From Verpa conica (Eukaryota > Ascomycota > Pezizomycetes > Pezizales > Morchellaceae): a stretch of 64,000 nt of DNA. Below the pieces are notes generated by a model. It saw only the letters and a list, made by a program, of their open reading frames with translations, searched no databases and was not told the origin of the DNA. Made by a program: the position numbers and the translations under genes. Of this stretch, positions 1-12,652 are shown piece by piece; the stretch's first letter is position 1, and each line of letters begins with the position of its first letter. Where the stretch lies: contig JAUFSD010000007.1 in NCBI GenBank assembly GCA_033030425.1, positions 558,001-622,000 on the forward strand. Reading direction: 5' to 3'.

Positions 1-1662
1 TTCTGCTTCTCCATGCCTACAGTACCAGGATAAGGAGTAGAGGTTTCGGGGTTAAGAATCGAGAAAGTTCCGTCGGAGTTGTCATGAAGTTGCTGGTTTG
101 CGTGTCCATGCTAAGAGAAATGTTAGTAAATGTATATAAATAGATGAAAAGGTATTAATTACAGCTTTGTGGTATTTTAATCCGTTTTGATTCTTATAAG
201 CCTTTTCGCACCCTATTACAGGGCACTTGAAGGGTTTATCTTCTTGTAGCATATTGACTTTTTATTCATTAGCATGCAGGTATTATTTTGGGGGGTTGTT
301 TGAAAACTCACCAGCTCCACCAGCACTAATCATATTCTGATACTGCTGTGTATAACCACCCATTGCCACTCCACCAGGACTAAAAAGTGTCTTGGCAGGC
401 TCATTAATGCATAGCTCAATGTTGCCTGTAGCCAGGTCGTAGTAGTCTCCGGAAGGAATATGAATATTCTGTTGATTTGGTAATCCCTGTGTATTTTGAG
501 GGAACCCATATTCGTGCTGGTCCAAAGCGTGTGGGGTTCCGGGGACAGACGATTCCGGCGAGAAATGAGAAGGCTTTTGGCTGAGGCCTGAGGGTTGGGC
601 GTGAACTAAATTTGGGGTGTTCTGATATGAGGGCTGGCTATGTGTGGTGGGGGTTGGGGGGTATGAAGTATGCTGGTGGTGGTTTTGAGGGGTAAGTGGA
701 GCAGGTGGGGGGGTCATCTCATCGTCATCCATCTCCATATCGCCAGCAACTTCCCCGTCCTGTTCCTCAATTTCCTCCTTCATATCACCTTCGCTCTCTT
801 GCTGGACCTGTAGCCTCTGCATCTGCTGTCGCATCATACCTAGCTGAATTCCACCCATCCCGCTAATAGGGCTAGTCATTCCACTAGCATTTTGCTGCTG
901 GGGTCTTGGGTGCTGAGGTTGCTGCTGTTGAGGTAAGTCACTGCCTGCGGGCCCATTTTCATCACGACGTACCATTCCAGTCTGCTGTGCGTGGTGCTCT
1001 TCGTAGTGCCTAAGAAGGTCATGGAGAGATGGAAGCGGAAGGCCGCAGCAAGAAAAATCCCGGCAAAAATCAGCTTCGAGTTTCGGAAGGTATGACGATG
1101 AATGGAAGGATGGTGATCCAAAGGTAAAGGGTGATGTTCCGGCCATTATAATACTATTATTCAAGAGTCAGGAATTGACACTGTACTGGGTGGCTACAGA
1201 AGCGGTTGGTAGGATGCAAGGGGGGGTAAAAGATATCCCAGAAGATGGGCATCGCGATGAGTAGTAGCAACGGTAGTGCTGATGAGACATTCTCTAAAGA
1301 TGAGATGAATTCTCAAATGCACGGGCCGCCCAGACTACCCGGCCGTAATGCAGCCAAAACGACCATACATAGGGCAGATTATGAGAGATATCTACTTACT
1401 CGTCGCGTATCCAACTCCCGACACTGACGCCCCCCCAACTCATTCCACCGCCCATTAGACTCCGTGCCATCTCGCCATTCACCATACTCTCCCGGCGGAA
1501 TTTGTTGGACATGGCAATTGCATTGCTTTGCGATATACTACCGCTTCGCCCACCAATGGGTTCTATGGGATAACCACCCCCTTCACCAGCAGCTCGAAGC
1601 TGGCTAGTAAGATTTGATTTTGGCTGGTGAGGCCGAGAGGTAATATCAATCGGGGCAGGCAT
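1..1662 (-). CDS. SFP1-like C2H2 zinc-finger transcription factor (3' end beyond window)
   Basis: Probable nuclear regulator of ribosome biogenesis and growth, of the fungal Sfp1 family (role known from the family, not shown here). Exons on the minus strand: 1662-1400, 1153-312, 257-163, and 110 to the left edge. Introns are 246, 54 and 52 bp and the frame closes across all of them. Exon 1 starts at the ATG giving MPAPIDI and ends SVGSWIRD, joining DIIMAGTSPF in exon 2. Exon 2 holds the first, split zinc finger (FCRDFSCCGL, then LRHYEEHH). It also has Q-rich, acidic (MEMDDDEM) and S/T/P-rich linkers. Exons 3-4 encode the paired C-terminal finger start FKCPVIGCEKAYKNQNGLKY followed by HKAHGH. 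The start is inferred: an upstream in-frame stretch to about 1869 is open but has no ATG before this one. The C-terminus is outside the window. Confidence 0.9.
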
Positions 1663-2540
1663 CTTGTCAAACTTTGGATCTGGGGTTGACGTGCCTGTCC
1701 TCGGTGGTGTCGGCTGCTCGTGGGAAGGCAGTGGTGTTGTGAGAGGGGTTGGGTGGTAGCTCTCGTTAGAGCGAGAAGGGCTCAATGACGGCGTTCTGAA
1801 GAAATCCGTGGTGGGCGGTATTAGAGGGGATACTAGCGTTGAAAGCTGAGTTTGGTATGACCGAAGCACAACGTCAGACAGCGAGACAATGTGATGTGGA
1901 GGGTTTGATTGTGTCGAGCGAGGGCAGTGAGTGACCAGGAGGATTAATGGACAGGACTACGAGGAAGAGGAGGAGAGGAGGAGCAGGCCTGCTTTGTAGA
2001 GGGAATTCAGGTGTAGAGAGGAGAGAGGTGGCGGATTGCTGGGGGAGGGGGTTTACTAGTATCTAGGTAAGGTATGTTTGTAAGAGGGCGGACGTCCGGT
2101 TGACGTTATTAACGAGCAGTCCCACTAGCGCGGCGGGCTAGGATGGGGTGTCGGAGATGATGATGACTAGGCAGGATCGCTAGACGGGATGGCAGCCGGG
2201 GCGTGTGTAGAGCTGAGGTGGCTCAAAGCGGAGGGGTGATATGAGAGGGGGAGGCAGAGGGCTACAGTAGAGGCAGTAGAAAGTGAGGAGCTGGGTGGTG
2301 TTGGTAGTTATGATTGTTGCTGTTGTGGTGGTGGGTGGGGGGGGTGGGGTGCGGGCAGATTGATCGTAGCTGCCTCTCCGTTGTTAGGCAGCGTAAATTA
2401 TTCCAGGCGCTGGCTGGCTGGCAGAGTCGCACATACACGTTTATCAAGCCGTCAGCGGAGAAGATGATGGCGCCAGTGCGTACATGTATTTACTGGATGG
2501 TGATGAGGGGGAGAGAAGTGAAGAACGGAAGTGGCAGAAG
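1663..2540. promoter_or_regulatory. 5' leader/promoter region of the SFP1-like gene
   Basis: Purine- and G-rich on the plus strand (so C/T-rich in the sense of the gene), as is common for fungal leaders. No ORF here has family support. The frame upstream of the proposed ATG stays open to about 1869 using only a GTG, so a longer N-terminus through an unseen upstream exon is possible. No unambiguous TATA box was identified. Confidence 0.4.
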
Positions 2541-2551
2541 GGAGCCAGCAG

Positions 2552-2608
2552 TAAGTAGTAGTAGCAGTAGCAGTAGTAGTACCAGCAGCAGCAGCAGCAG
2601 CAGCAGTG
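2552..2608. repeat. AGT/AGC trinucleotide microsatellite
   Basis: A run of AGT and AGC triplets ending in seven consecutive CAG units. It reads as poly-Ser on plus and poly-Leu on minus, which explains the spurious low-complexity ORFs here. It lies about 0.9 kb upstream of the SFP1-like start codon. Confidence 0.85.
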
Positions 2609-2689
2609 AAGCACCAGCCAGCACCGGAAAGCAGCAGCAGGAGGGGTTCTCAGTGTTGTCCCAGCCCAGCAGCCCAGGCGAGCGAGCCA

Positions 2690-2752
2690 ACGAGTGACCG
2701 ACCGAGTGACTACTTGGGTGACCGGGTGACTGGGTGACGGGTGACTGGGTGA
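2690..2752. repeat. Short tandem repeat based on GGGTGACT/GGGTGACC
   Basis: Seven or so degenerate copies of a 7-9 base unit (GAGTGACC, GGGTGACC, GGGTGACT, GGGTGAC) in direct succession. Simple-sequence DNA with no coding support. Confidence 0.75.
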
Positions 2753-2899
2753 AGGCTGGATAGCAGGGGTTCACTGCGGAGGTAAGAAAAGAGAAAGTGC
2801 TGCTCCAAGAACTTGTCTCCTGCTGCCAGAAACTCTCTTCTGTTCTTACCCGCACTCTCACTTACTGCTTTATTCCTTCGGACCAGCCCGAGGCCCAGC

Positions 2900-5800
2900 C
2901 AGGATGGAAACTGTACATGTATGCTACCAAATGAAATTTAAATAACACATCTACTGCCTATACCGATACTTACGGCCGTGTCTGCACTTCCTGGAGTTTC
3001 TGTCATCTCCCACTCTAACTCGACGCTGGGAAATAATCTAATCTGAAGTAATAGATCTGTAGATACGTGTATATAATACCCCCCCCCCCCGGGAATCCTT
3101 TCGGGGTTAGGCCCACTTGACTCGTGTGGCTATATCATTTAAGCCTATGAGGCTTGAGACAAGTAATGACGTCCTATCGAAATCTTTGGGTCATGGCCTC
3201 GTTGTGATAACTTTCTGGGATATTCGTAGCATTAATTGCCAAGCCTTGCGCAAAGGCTCCAGCGCAATGGAATTACAAGCCCAATCGAGAAAACATATAA
3301 TTCCCTAGTAGAACTGTTTATCCTACACGGGACTATCGGCAAATCCCCTACACTTCAAACCGTGATCCGTATACTAATCTCCTCTTCCTTCTCCTCACAG
3401 AACCTCTTCTCAGAATAACATCCTTCCAAAAAGCAACATCCACCCCCGCTCGCTTCCCTTTGCTCCCAGGTACAAACAAGGATATCTCACCCCACTCCTT
3501 CTCGTTTCCCCCAAATTGGCTGCCGACATTCACGAACCATAGTACAGATGCAGCCACCACAAAACAGTCTGATTGGATGAGTAGTAACGGCGCCTTCCAC
3601 CCTAACCCTGATGATTCGACCGGAACTACTCGAAGCAGCTGTATCCGGATATTCTCTAGATTTCCGTGAGAACTACAGCCTCATCGGTTGCTGGCTGTCG
3701 ACTTCATCGGTCCGGGCCGATGCGGATAACCGAGGCAACTTGCGATTTGTATAATTTGCAGTGTTTGGATCCCAGGTTAAAGGAGCTGCACTGCGCTCCT
3801 TTACCCAATTGCAGTACATAAATACGCATATAAATACGGTTCCACCAGGTGATTATAGGTGCATACTATTCTACCGTTTGAGATTTGTGATTGCGCAAAC
3901 TCACTACGGGCCCGATGGTTGATATGTGCAACCCCCCCCCCGTAACGGCCGGACTGCAGCACCATTTCCTGGTTATGACCACAAGCGTCAACCTCTAACA
4001 AAGAACCACAATATGTACATATCAAGGGGCCTCTAATAACACGGTAACTGATCCACCGCCACCCCGTGGCCACTGCCGTGGCATGTTACGCGTCAATTAC
4101 GACAGTAGCTAATGGGGTCCAAGGGCTACCCACAAAGTCGTGGAAAAATAAGGCAAGACCTCTAGTGACTAAGCCATAGCAATTCGCAGACCAGGGTCTG
4201 GTGAGGCATAAGCTAATTATCAAATCCGATCAAAATTCCATGTGCCAACGAACAAGTCTTGAACTACTCGACCAATTGACATCGTTTATTCTTGAGCAAG
4301 AGCTCCCCGAAAGGCCCAGAAATATTACTAATTGTCACTAAATAAGTTCGCCGAGGTACTTACATATGTACTTACTGTGGGGACTTGAGGGCATATCCCC
4401 AGCTTTCCTTAGGCCGCTTGACATTGGCATTATCAGGCCGCTGTCGTCTAAGGCGGCACATTTACTAAACCGTGTGAGGGCTGTCCGCGGAGTTCTTTAA
4501 CAGCAAAAGCTCGAGCAACGGGAGAGACGGCTAATGGAAGTTTGACGTTATAACTGAACATAACAACATGTGCCGAAGCTCCACTAAGCACTTCAAGGCC
4601 GTACTGGTTCATGAGTAGTAACTGTATCCGCATTCCATCTCTAGGGAAAAACCACCCTAAATACATACCAAGCTGCCACAGAACCGAATTAAGGTTTAGT
4701 ATAGACTCTAGAATATTCTTCCCAATATCTCAACTCCCTTCGTCCTACCTAGTGCCCCACTACATGCAGTTATTTAGTTGTATGTTCAGGTGATTTTAAA
4801 GATAAATATGTGTAGTGCGCAGTCTATCTAGAGCGCACCCATCATTCGGATCCGGGGGATCCGGGGGAGCAACACTGGGAATATTTTGAAACATTATCCT
4901 CAACGAATATCGTGACTTGACGTGGAGGGGGTGGGAACACAACATAACTCCACGTTGTGCGATGCAAGGATCATGGGGGGCAAAAGCAACTGCTGAAGTG
5001 GACCCTGAGCAGCATCGCTGTTAATCCACATCCAACCGCTACCCTAACCCATGTGACGGGGGTCCCCGATTCCGACAGCGTCATTCGTTCCTACGATCTC
5101 CATTAGGTCATCCGAAACAGAATGTCTCAGAGCCTCGTCCAGCTATGCGGACCCCGGTCGATGTATGTATAAAATTGCGTGACTTCCACTCTATCTATAT
5201 TTCTGTCACGATCAGCCAAAATAATTCGGTACTCTACGATTCATCGGACCTTACATAAAACACGGTTCGATAACCAAAGTTCCGGCATCCGGGGCCAGGA
5301 AACCCTATTTATCCATATTGCTGAAAAGAACTATCTTAATATATTATAATGGGCATGCAAGATTCACGAGTTTCTTGGATTTACCCCCCACCCAGAAACT
5401 TACTTGCCTCGCCACAGTAAAGCATACCGTTCTTTTTTGAGATCGCCTTCTTTACTTTTTCAATCCCGCCTCTACATGCTCTTTGGGTTTACAGGCGGTG
5501 GTGGCGGGAGATGCCGCTTTAGGGCCTCCATAGGGTAACTTGTGATGCCGCTGTCCCCGCGTACCTTTCCTTTTGCAACTTCCATCGCGTTGAGATGCCT
5601 GACGGAGCCAGGACAGTTTTGAAGTCGCGGCCGTTTTTTTTTTTGACAAGGCCTGACCAGGATCTGGGATTGAGGAGGAGGACGACACCAGAAATCAGGG
5701 ACCGCGCTACCTCTATACGACGGTTATTACCTTAAAGACCACGAGACCAGAGAGGGGGCATCGTGAGTTTACTGCGAAGAGTGACATATCATTTTGCAAT

Positions 5801-8487
5801 TGTGCCAAAAATACGAAGTATTATATAACTCCAATTGAGTTGCATCCAAAAAAGAAAGGAAAGGGGGGATGACGGCATAGTGTGAATTGCGGAGGGACAG
5901 GCATGACAATCTTCTGGTTTCCCCAGAGCTAGCGCTGTGGGTCTTCTGAGTTACAGATTCCGCGATACGAAGCAATCTATCAAACCACCTATGTATACAC
6001 GCCTGATCCTATACCCTCTATGACCTCCTCGTGAATTGACATTAGGCAAGCCATACAGTATAATTGCAGGATTCCCCGAGGAACCGGTACCGAGGTTTGC
6101 ACAGCATGAGACACGATCCCTCCGGTCACGCGTAAGTGTGTTGTTTGCCGAGAGGCATGACACCGTTTTAAGTTTCGCACATATCAATCTCATGCGAGCT
6201 TAAAATGGCAAGTAGCATGCTGAAATACTTGTGCCGAAGCGAGTTCGGGATACCGTAGTGACATTAGGGGAGAGGTTCAATACAGAAGGATCTTTCGGCA
6301 CATACTCTCAGCCCCTTTACGCGCTTGCTTGTCAAGCCTTCTATCCTCTCTAGGCTAAAAGGAAAGAAGAAGAAAAAATAGGGCAATGTAGGTACCAGTC
6401 TTGAATGTTTCATTTTCATTTTCTATTTTATTTTATTTCTTGCCGTGACCTCATGAATGCCGCTGGGAGCTTTTGCCCTCCTCACCGGCAGTTTCACTGT
6501 CACGCAACCCCCCCCCGCCTTTGCCATGTCACAAAGTGGGGTCACTAAATTCACTTCCCAAAACCCTATTAACTACGTGTCTCGAATAACTAATTACTGC
6601 AGCATCGAGTGGGGTGGCTCATTGCGAATCTTGTTTTTGCTGTGTTCACAAGCGCGGGGTCTCCTTTTTTTTTTTTTGTCCGAAATATGAATATAAGAAT
6701 TGAGGGGTTGAAGGCGGGGGGGAAACAAAGTTCCCGCTTCTCGAAGTTTGAACCCTGAGGCAACCCTTATTTGGACTGAAATTAACTTTCTTCACGTACA
6801 ATTACATCAGTTTGGTTTTGGTTTTTTGCGGAGGTTTGATTTGTCGTTTCTAGGCCCTACATTACATAAATTTCGAATGCACACAGGCACGTGCTACCCA
6901 TGTGCAGAAGCGGTGAGCTTCCCCCTCTTCTAGAACCGATTCCCTCCAGCGGGAACGTGATAGATAACTGCACAACTTACAATCAGCCAATAGCATAGAT
7001 TATAGGTTTAGATGTTATGTTGCTCGAGTATCGTGGCATATTTGAATACGTTTCCATCGAGCCCGCATGCATGCAGCCAGCCATCTGCCGTTCGCTCCGT
7101 CCCAACAATTTATCAAGGAAACATGCTAGAAATGAGTTGCTTTTCTCAAGTTGTCCTTTTGTCTAACATGATAAGCTTAGTTTTCTCAGCCAGTGGAGTT
7201 GGCTAGGTTCGAGTGATAGTATATGAGCGCTGTACTAAGGGGGGTGGGGAGATCTAGATCACGTGTTAATGCATTAAACCCTGCACAACTGTCATGACAG
7301 CGAATGTTCTGCATAATGCGCCGATAGCATCACTTTTTGCGATCCCTTGTGAAAACGCTCAGATAAGAGAACGCTAGTTATCTCGGACTTTTTTTTTCGA
7401 GAAAGACGTCTGTCGGGCCATACTCTATCGAATTATATCTAACAAGATCGGTTAGGATCTGGTCATACGAGTGTGAGATAATAGGCCTCTGACCTCGAAT
7501 TCTAGACCAGCCCAAAACTCTGGTACAGAGGGCTAAGGGAAGTTTTAAGATCCGAGAGCCCGGATCGCAACAAGGGTTTATAAACAGTAGGTACCAGGTT
7601 CCCGGGCGTTCGGCGCTTTGATCATGAATGGTACCATTCGATGAGCTGCTCTGAGATCTGAGACTTAGAATTCGTCCTTCGCCAATCTAACTATAAGAAT
7701 GGTCTATTGGGCGGGATTTTCCTCTTAGTATAGATAACTGGCGATTTGAATCGATACAGTACTTTTTCTACTTGAAATAGGCTGCATCTGATATGTCACT
7801 ACATGTAGGTACTTGGGCTGTATCATCATTTTATGATCGACTGCGCTGGTTCTCATTCGAATAAAAATTGTACCACCTACTAAATCCTCTTCGAAGGTGG
7901 CTTTATCCGCTTACAGTTATCTCTCATGGGCAATAGCTCGGCAATATCACCATGGGTTAGGGTTAAGGTAGGAGAGGAGGGCACGGCTTTTTTTTGTTGT
8001 TGTTTCATCAAGTACATGCATTGAAAACACAGCTTCTTCAGGTCACATATCCTAATATAATCATACAAGGCCTTATATTATACCTAACGCGAATGCTATG
8101 TGTCTATAATTATTTATCGTAGCAGGGGACTCGGAAGCCGATCGAGCCGTAATAGCAAGTGATGCTAGATCCTAACCTCAATTTATTTATCTCAGATAGT
8201 TCCTATGGTCCTACCACAACTATAATGGAGATCATATCCTTTTCATGGTATTTTTTTATTGGTCTAGGATTTTCGGTATAAGGAGACGTGGTTGATGGCG
8301 TCAACAAAGCCCACTACTACCTATCTTCTATCTTTACTCCCGTACACCTATAGGCCGTAGTGTGATCATTTCCACACAGATAAACAGTTTCTTATTCAGT
8401 CACTTGGGGTATGTGTGTGTATTTCTGGAAATAGGTGGTATAGTATAGCTGTGGAGGCGAAAACCACTTTGGGAGACAAATATGCAT
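2900..8487. other. Gene-poor tract
   Basis: No ORF longer than about 90 codons and none recognisable. It contains a C12 homopolymer at 3079-3090 and a short GGGGGATCC duplication near 4853-4868. Two TTAGGG-like units lie near 7956. TpA-rich segments with many stops in all frames suggest old, decayed repeats or neutral intergenic DNA. Sequence alone does not identify any element. Confidence 0.6.
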
Positions 8488-8567
8488 GGATAGATGGCCG
8501 GGCGGTCAAGGCGCTAGCTTCGGGTGCTAGTAGGCAACCCGCGTGAGTTCAAGTCTCACTCTATTCA
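8488..8567 (+). tRNA. tRNA-Leu-type body with anticodon CGG (possible pseudogene)
   Basis: A full 80-nt cloverleaf can be folded. The acceptor is GGATAGA with TCTATTC (one G-U). The D-stem is GCC/GGC, the anticodon stem CTAGC/GCTAG with loop TTCGGGT, the variable arm about 12 nt (GGCAACC), and the T-stem GTGAG/CTCAC with loop TTCAAGT. The discriminator base is A. The long variable arm, A73 and the GCGGTC..AAGGCG D-arm are class II leucine features, and the anticodon arm looks like tRNA-Leu(CAG). Here position 35 is G (8522), giving CGG, which would read the proline codon CCG. Position 14, nearly invariant A, is G (8501). No run of four T follows closely, so pol III termination is doubtful. 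It is either a decaying copy or a miscoding tRNA. Confidence 0.65.
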
Positions 8568-8840
8568 GTATACCAATTACTTTCACTGAGGAGGTGCTAT
8601 AGCTTGCTTGGGTTGGGGCAAGGGAATCCAGGCGTGTACCAGCATTGTAAGGGAAAGGGTAGAGAGGTTGAGGGGGGGGGGTAGGGAAGTAATTTGGGCA
8701 AATTTCCTTCGACTGACTAGGAATAAGAGATCTACTCCATTCTACTGGTAGGGATGGTTATTAGGATGACGGGGTAGAATCGTGGGGGGTCGTGGCCCGG
8801 TGTTAAAAAATACTACCGAGTGATAGCTTGTGAATATAAC

Positions 8841-8960
8841 CAGGAATGAGTAAATGAATGGATGAATTAATCATAAGTATCAGGAATGAGTGAATGAATT
8901 AATCATAAATAGAACATAATCAGGAGATGCTATTGAATGAATGAATTAATCATAAGTATC
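8841..8960. repeat. Minisatellite, three 40-bp units
   Basis: Three units begin with CAGG at 8841, 8881 and 8921, exactly 40 bp apart. They share GAATGA and GAATTAATCATAA cores, with substitutions and small internal differences between copies. The repeat lies about 270 bp downstream of the Leu-type tRNA. Confidence 0.8.
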
Positions 8961-9284
8961 AGAAAATACTATTAACACAGCTATACTTTATCTCACATGG
9001 CACCTTTAGAACCTTTATCCTCAATATCAAATAATGGCTGTAATAAGGCTCAAGTCACGAGCCTAGGGTTAAATTTTTCTTGCTAGGCTGATGAGCTATG
9101 TCACCTGATCTACAGGCAGTGAGTATTGAAATCATTGTCCTTATAATCAACTGAAAGAATGGAACGGGAACAGTTCTTATAGAGATTCAAGCTGATTAAT
9201 AAATACATATACGTACATACAATGGAAAAGCCACAAACCTCCAATAGAATGGTTGGACCTACACAATATATACTCCTATTACCC

Positions 9285-9368
9285 TAGTCTTGTGCCCAGC
9301 CCCCTACACGCAGCTTTCTATACGGTGCTGCGCAGCAAAAACAACGATTAGAGCTGGGCACGAGACTA
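9285..9368. repeat. Inverted repeat with 16-bp arms (hairpin or tiny foldback element)
   Basis: Left arm TAGTCTTGTGCCCAGC (9285-9300) pairs with right arm GCTGGGCACGAGACTA (9353-9368) with a single G-T mismatch. A second GCAGC/GCTGC pairing lies in the 52-base interior. There is no ORF. It could be a miniature foldback transposon remnant or a structured RNA. Confidence 0.6.
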
Positions 9369-10208
9369 TCATTATATTTACTCTTTAAGAAGCCATATCA
9401 ATCACATTATTAAATTTGTTACACCTAGTCTCGTTCTCAACACCAAAAAGACCACACTACCACCGTTCTATTATCGACCATATACTCCACCTAGCTAACA
9501 AACACACAGTAGCTTATGAGAATATCAAACCATTCGGTAGGCATGCTTAGACATCTACTAAATACCTATTAGATTATAAACACAGTTAGTACAACACCCT
9601 AGACTTAGAACCAGAAGAATGAATGACTATGTGTTATGATAGAATAAGTGGTCTTGTTTAGTTCTCAGAGCCCCCTACAAGCTTACATGAATTTTAGTGC
9701 TTATGGCAGCTGAGACCTACGGGTGACTGGGGGCTTAAATATAGCGCTTCATGTAGCCGCCACTAAAAAAAAAATCACGTCATTTATCTTTTACCTAAGT
9801 ACATGTATGGCTAGAACAATTCCATCAATCCCACCGCGCTCAGTTCCTTGAGGGGCTATGACCCCATAGCGAAAGCGTAATGATAAACTACTCACTAGAT
9901 AATGACGATACCAGTTGGGGATCTAAATACCCTCCAAGCTAGGGTACTATAATAATATATATAGTTTGAACCTATATTCTTTCACTCATATCTAATCCAT
10001 TGAGCTATCTGATAAGTATAAAGAGGTGAGCTAAGTATCTGGATCTCACAGGATCTTCTAAATATCGTTGTGCACTATCGATACTAGATCTGTCAAGAAT
10101 GAATATTTATTAAGTTTGACTATTCAAGGTCTACAAAGTGGTATTGTAGGCCATTAACTAAGACATGTTTTTTTGAGGGCTCGGAACCTTCCTCGTGCTT
10201 ACAAGCTC

Positions 10209-12122
10209 CTAATCTTCCTCATGCTTCACCATCATGTCTACCCAAGCGTCCTCGCCCCCGGGTCTTTTCCTTCCCACGACATCCTCCAAGTACCTTTCAC
10301 CAACTCTTCCAAACTCAATCAACGTCTCTTCCGCGCCCCACGTCGCCATTCCCATTAACCCTATCGGCAACCCCTCCTCCGAATACCCAACCGGTAACGA
10401 GATGCTAGGAGTCCCGGTGAAATTCGATAGAAATACATATCTAGAGCCGTTAGCTAAATGCAAAGCCAGATAAAAAAACCTCTTTAAGGAGGTAAACTCA
10501 CTGCATGCTCCTCAAGCTTAAATTCGTATCACTAACCCCAGCACCCCCCTTCAACACATGTGCTTCTGACCCGATCTTTGCTCCCGCATGCGGTGTCACC
10601 GGGCTTACAATAACAAGTCCATCCCCATACTTCTCCCACAGAAAAGCTAGATGTGACATGAGTAATGCCCTGACTTTCTGCGCAAGCGCAAAGTCTCTCG
10701 CAGGTGTTTTACTAGAAACCGAGACAAGAACCTTATTTGCTGGTGTTAAGCCTTTTGGATCACCTTTACAGAACCCCTGGCCTATCTCCGTCATAATAGT
10801 CATAGCATGTGCCATCCTTCCCTCTCTGAGCAGTGGGAGTTCTATATCGACGGCTTCGTATCCGGCGGACTCTTGGAGATATCTAATTGCGGCCTGGGTA
10901 GCCTCCCTAACGTCGGCATCGCAGTCTTCGATCCAGGGCTTGTAGATGCCGAGTATCCGTTTTCCTGTACGCTTTTCCTCGGGGGTTGGTGTAAGTGGGG
11001 GGAATTGCCGTAATGATACTTCTTCCGGGTTAGGCTGAGCCATGATTGAGTATGCGAGTTCCAGATCATTCATTGTCCCAGCTAGAGGCCCAATCACACC
11101 GACCGATGGAGCGATAGACAAAGTTGGCGCAGATGATACTCTTCCATGACTCGGCTTAAGTCCATACACGCCGCAATACCCCGCCGGCAGCCTAATTGAT
11201 CCCCCACCGTCCGCACCGATAGCAATCGGGACCAACCCGGCAGCAACAGAATACGCGCTTCCCCCAGAACTCCCACCTGTGTAGTATCCCTTGTTGTAAG
11301 GATTCCTTGGCGTGCTATGGTTTGGGTTGTTGTTTGTCGTGTCGAAGCCAATCTCGTGCATATTCGTCTTCCCAGCCACCAATGCGCCGGCATCGATTAG
11401 CTTCTGGATACACCAGGATGTTTTGCCCTCGTCGGTCTTGTTTGCGCCGCGACGTTTCATTTCTGCGAGTGTGAGGCCGATGGTTTTGGGGGAACCTGCA
11501 ACCGCTAGCTCGTCTTTAACGAGAATCGGGACACCGTCGAGGGGGCTTTTGGGAGTTGATGTAGCATATCTGCATTCGCTGGGCTCTGTTGGGGGCGTCA
11601 TGTGGGATATCATGCATGGTGAATGCTCCGGGGAAGCGAGGAGAGCTGATAGTTTATTTGTAACTCCAGTCGGTGTGAGGTGGCCAGTGGTATATGCGGA
11701 GGTATAATCCGCGCACGAGTAGAAAGTCTTCTTGTGATTTTTAGAGGAGGAGTAGGAGGAGGGTGGTGGTATGGGAGCACTGTGAGGGATCACAGTGGGG
11801 TCGAAACGAGGGAGGTAGGCATCGAGGACTCCAGAATCTTCGAGGGTTCGTAGCGCGCCGAAGTTTGCATTGTTCCAGAGGATTGTTTGGAGAGGTGAGA
11901 TGTTTGTGACTCTGTTTGTTGTTATTATTCACTGATTGTAGTAGAGGTGAGGTGAGCCTACACTTCACTAAGTATCCTCAATGGCAATCCTGCCATTACC
12001 GGGTTTGAGTCTGCAGGATTTGTGTAGGGGGCCCTCGGGGCCTCAATAGGCCTAGGATAGTTAATCCCTTTCGAGAGCGCTTCATTGGGGGTTTCTAAAC
12101 AAACACTGGTGTTGGTAGCCAT
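10209..12122 (-). CDS. Amidase-signature family hydrolase
   Basis: Hydrolyses a carboxamide bond; the substrate is not predictable. Exons on minus: 12122-11969, 11909-10502, 10440-10209; 597 aa, introns 59 and 61 bp. The exon 1 donor (A/GTGAAG) is the weakest call. The amidase signature sits in the middle exon: Lys in VKDEL, the Gly/Ser stretch [10 protein letters not shown], then [16 protein letters not shown], giving the Lys-Ser-Ser triad expected of the family. GLKPSHGRV follows the nucleophile as usual. The C-terminal exon ([21 protein letters not shown]) matches the usual end of the fold. There is no secretion signal, so it is probably cytosolic. Its neighbour 12.7-13.3 kb lies on the same strand but is unrelated. 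Confidence 0.9.
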
Positions 12123-12652
12123 GATAGCAGCAGTAGTAGTTGTTGTAGTGGTGATGGCGGATCTCCCCCCTTAAGTCTAGAGGGAAGAATAAATAGTAAT
12201 ACTCCACTATTAATCTTCTATACCACTAATGGTCTCCACGTCGTCGACATGTGATCTGCCGTAAGTAATCTGTCGGCCCGGCATGTTCCGGGTGTCTGTG
12301 CCAACCAGCGCAGCTGTCAACTGTCAGTCTCGACATGCATGATACATGTACTTATGTATGCTTAATGCGATGAGGGAGAGAATAATAGGATTAAGGCTCT
12401 TCTTTCTACGAGTTACTGCATAATTAATTTGAGTTTCTATACCCCCCTTTTGTATACAAGTTGCTCTCTCATAAATTAGGTTCTTTATTAATTCTTAAAT
12501 CTACCAAAAACAGAATGAAACCACGAAGTCAAACAAAATAAAAGAAAGAAAGAAATCCTAAGTGGCTATCCCTAGCGCTTCACTCGAGCCCATTGGGTGG
12601 GGAGAAAACCTACGCAGTCAGTATTAACCTACAGAGACATTAAAGTCAAAAC
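12123..12652. other. Intergenic region upstream of the amidase
   Basis: Contains the presumed amidase promoter. A TGTTGT-type short repeat lies near 12130-12150, followed by AT-rich DNA to 12560. No ORF or RNA gene is seen. Confidence 0.5.

Noticed and set aside
2314..2861. Overlapping plus and minus frames with poly-Ser and poly-Leu
   Set aside because: Produced by the AGT/AGC microsatellite and GGGTGAC repeats.
7950..7970. TTAGGG-like pair (also one near 19718 inside a coding region)
   Set aside because: Only two units each, too short to be an interstitial telomere. At 19718 it is explained by coding sequence.
11741..11968. 75-codon minus frame at the amidase 5' end
   Set aside because: Out of frame with the amidase; the correct frame is reached by splicing exon 12122-11969 to 11909.
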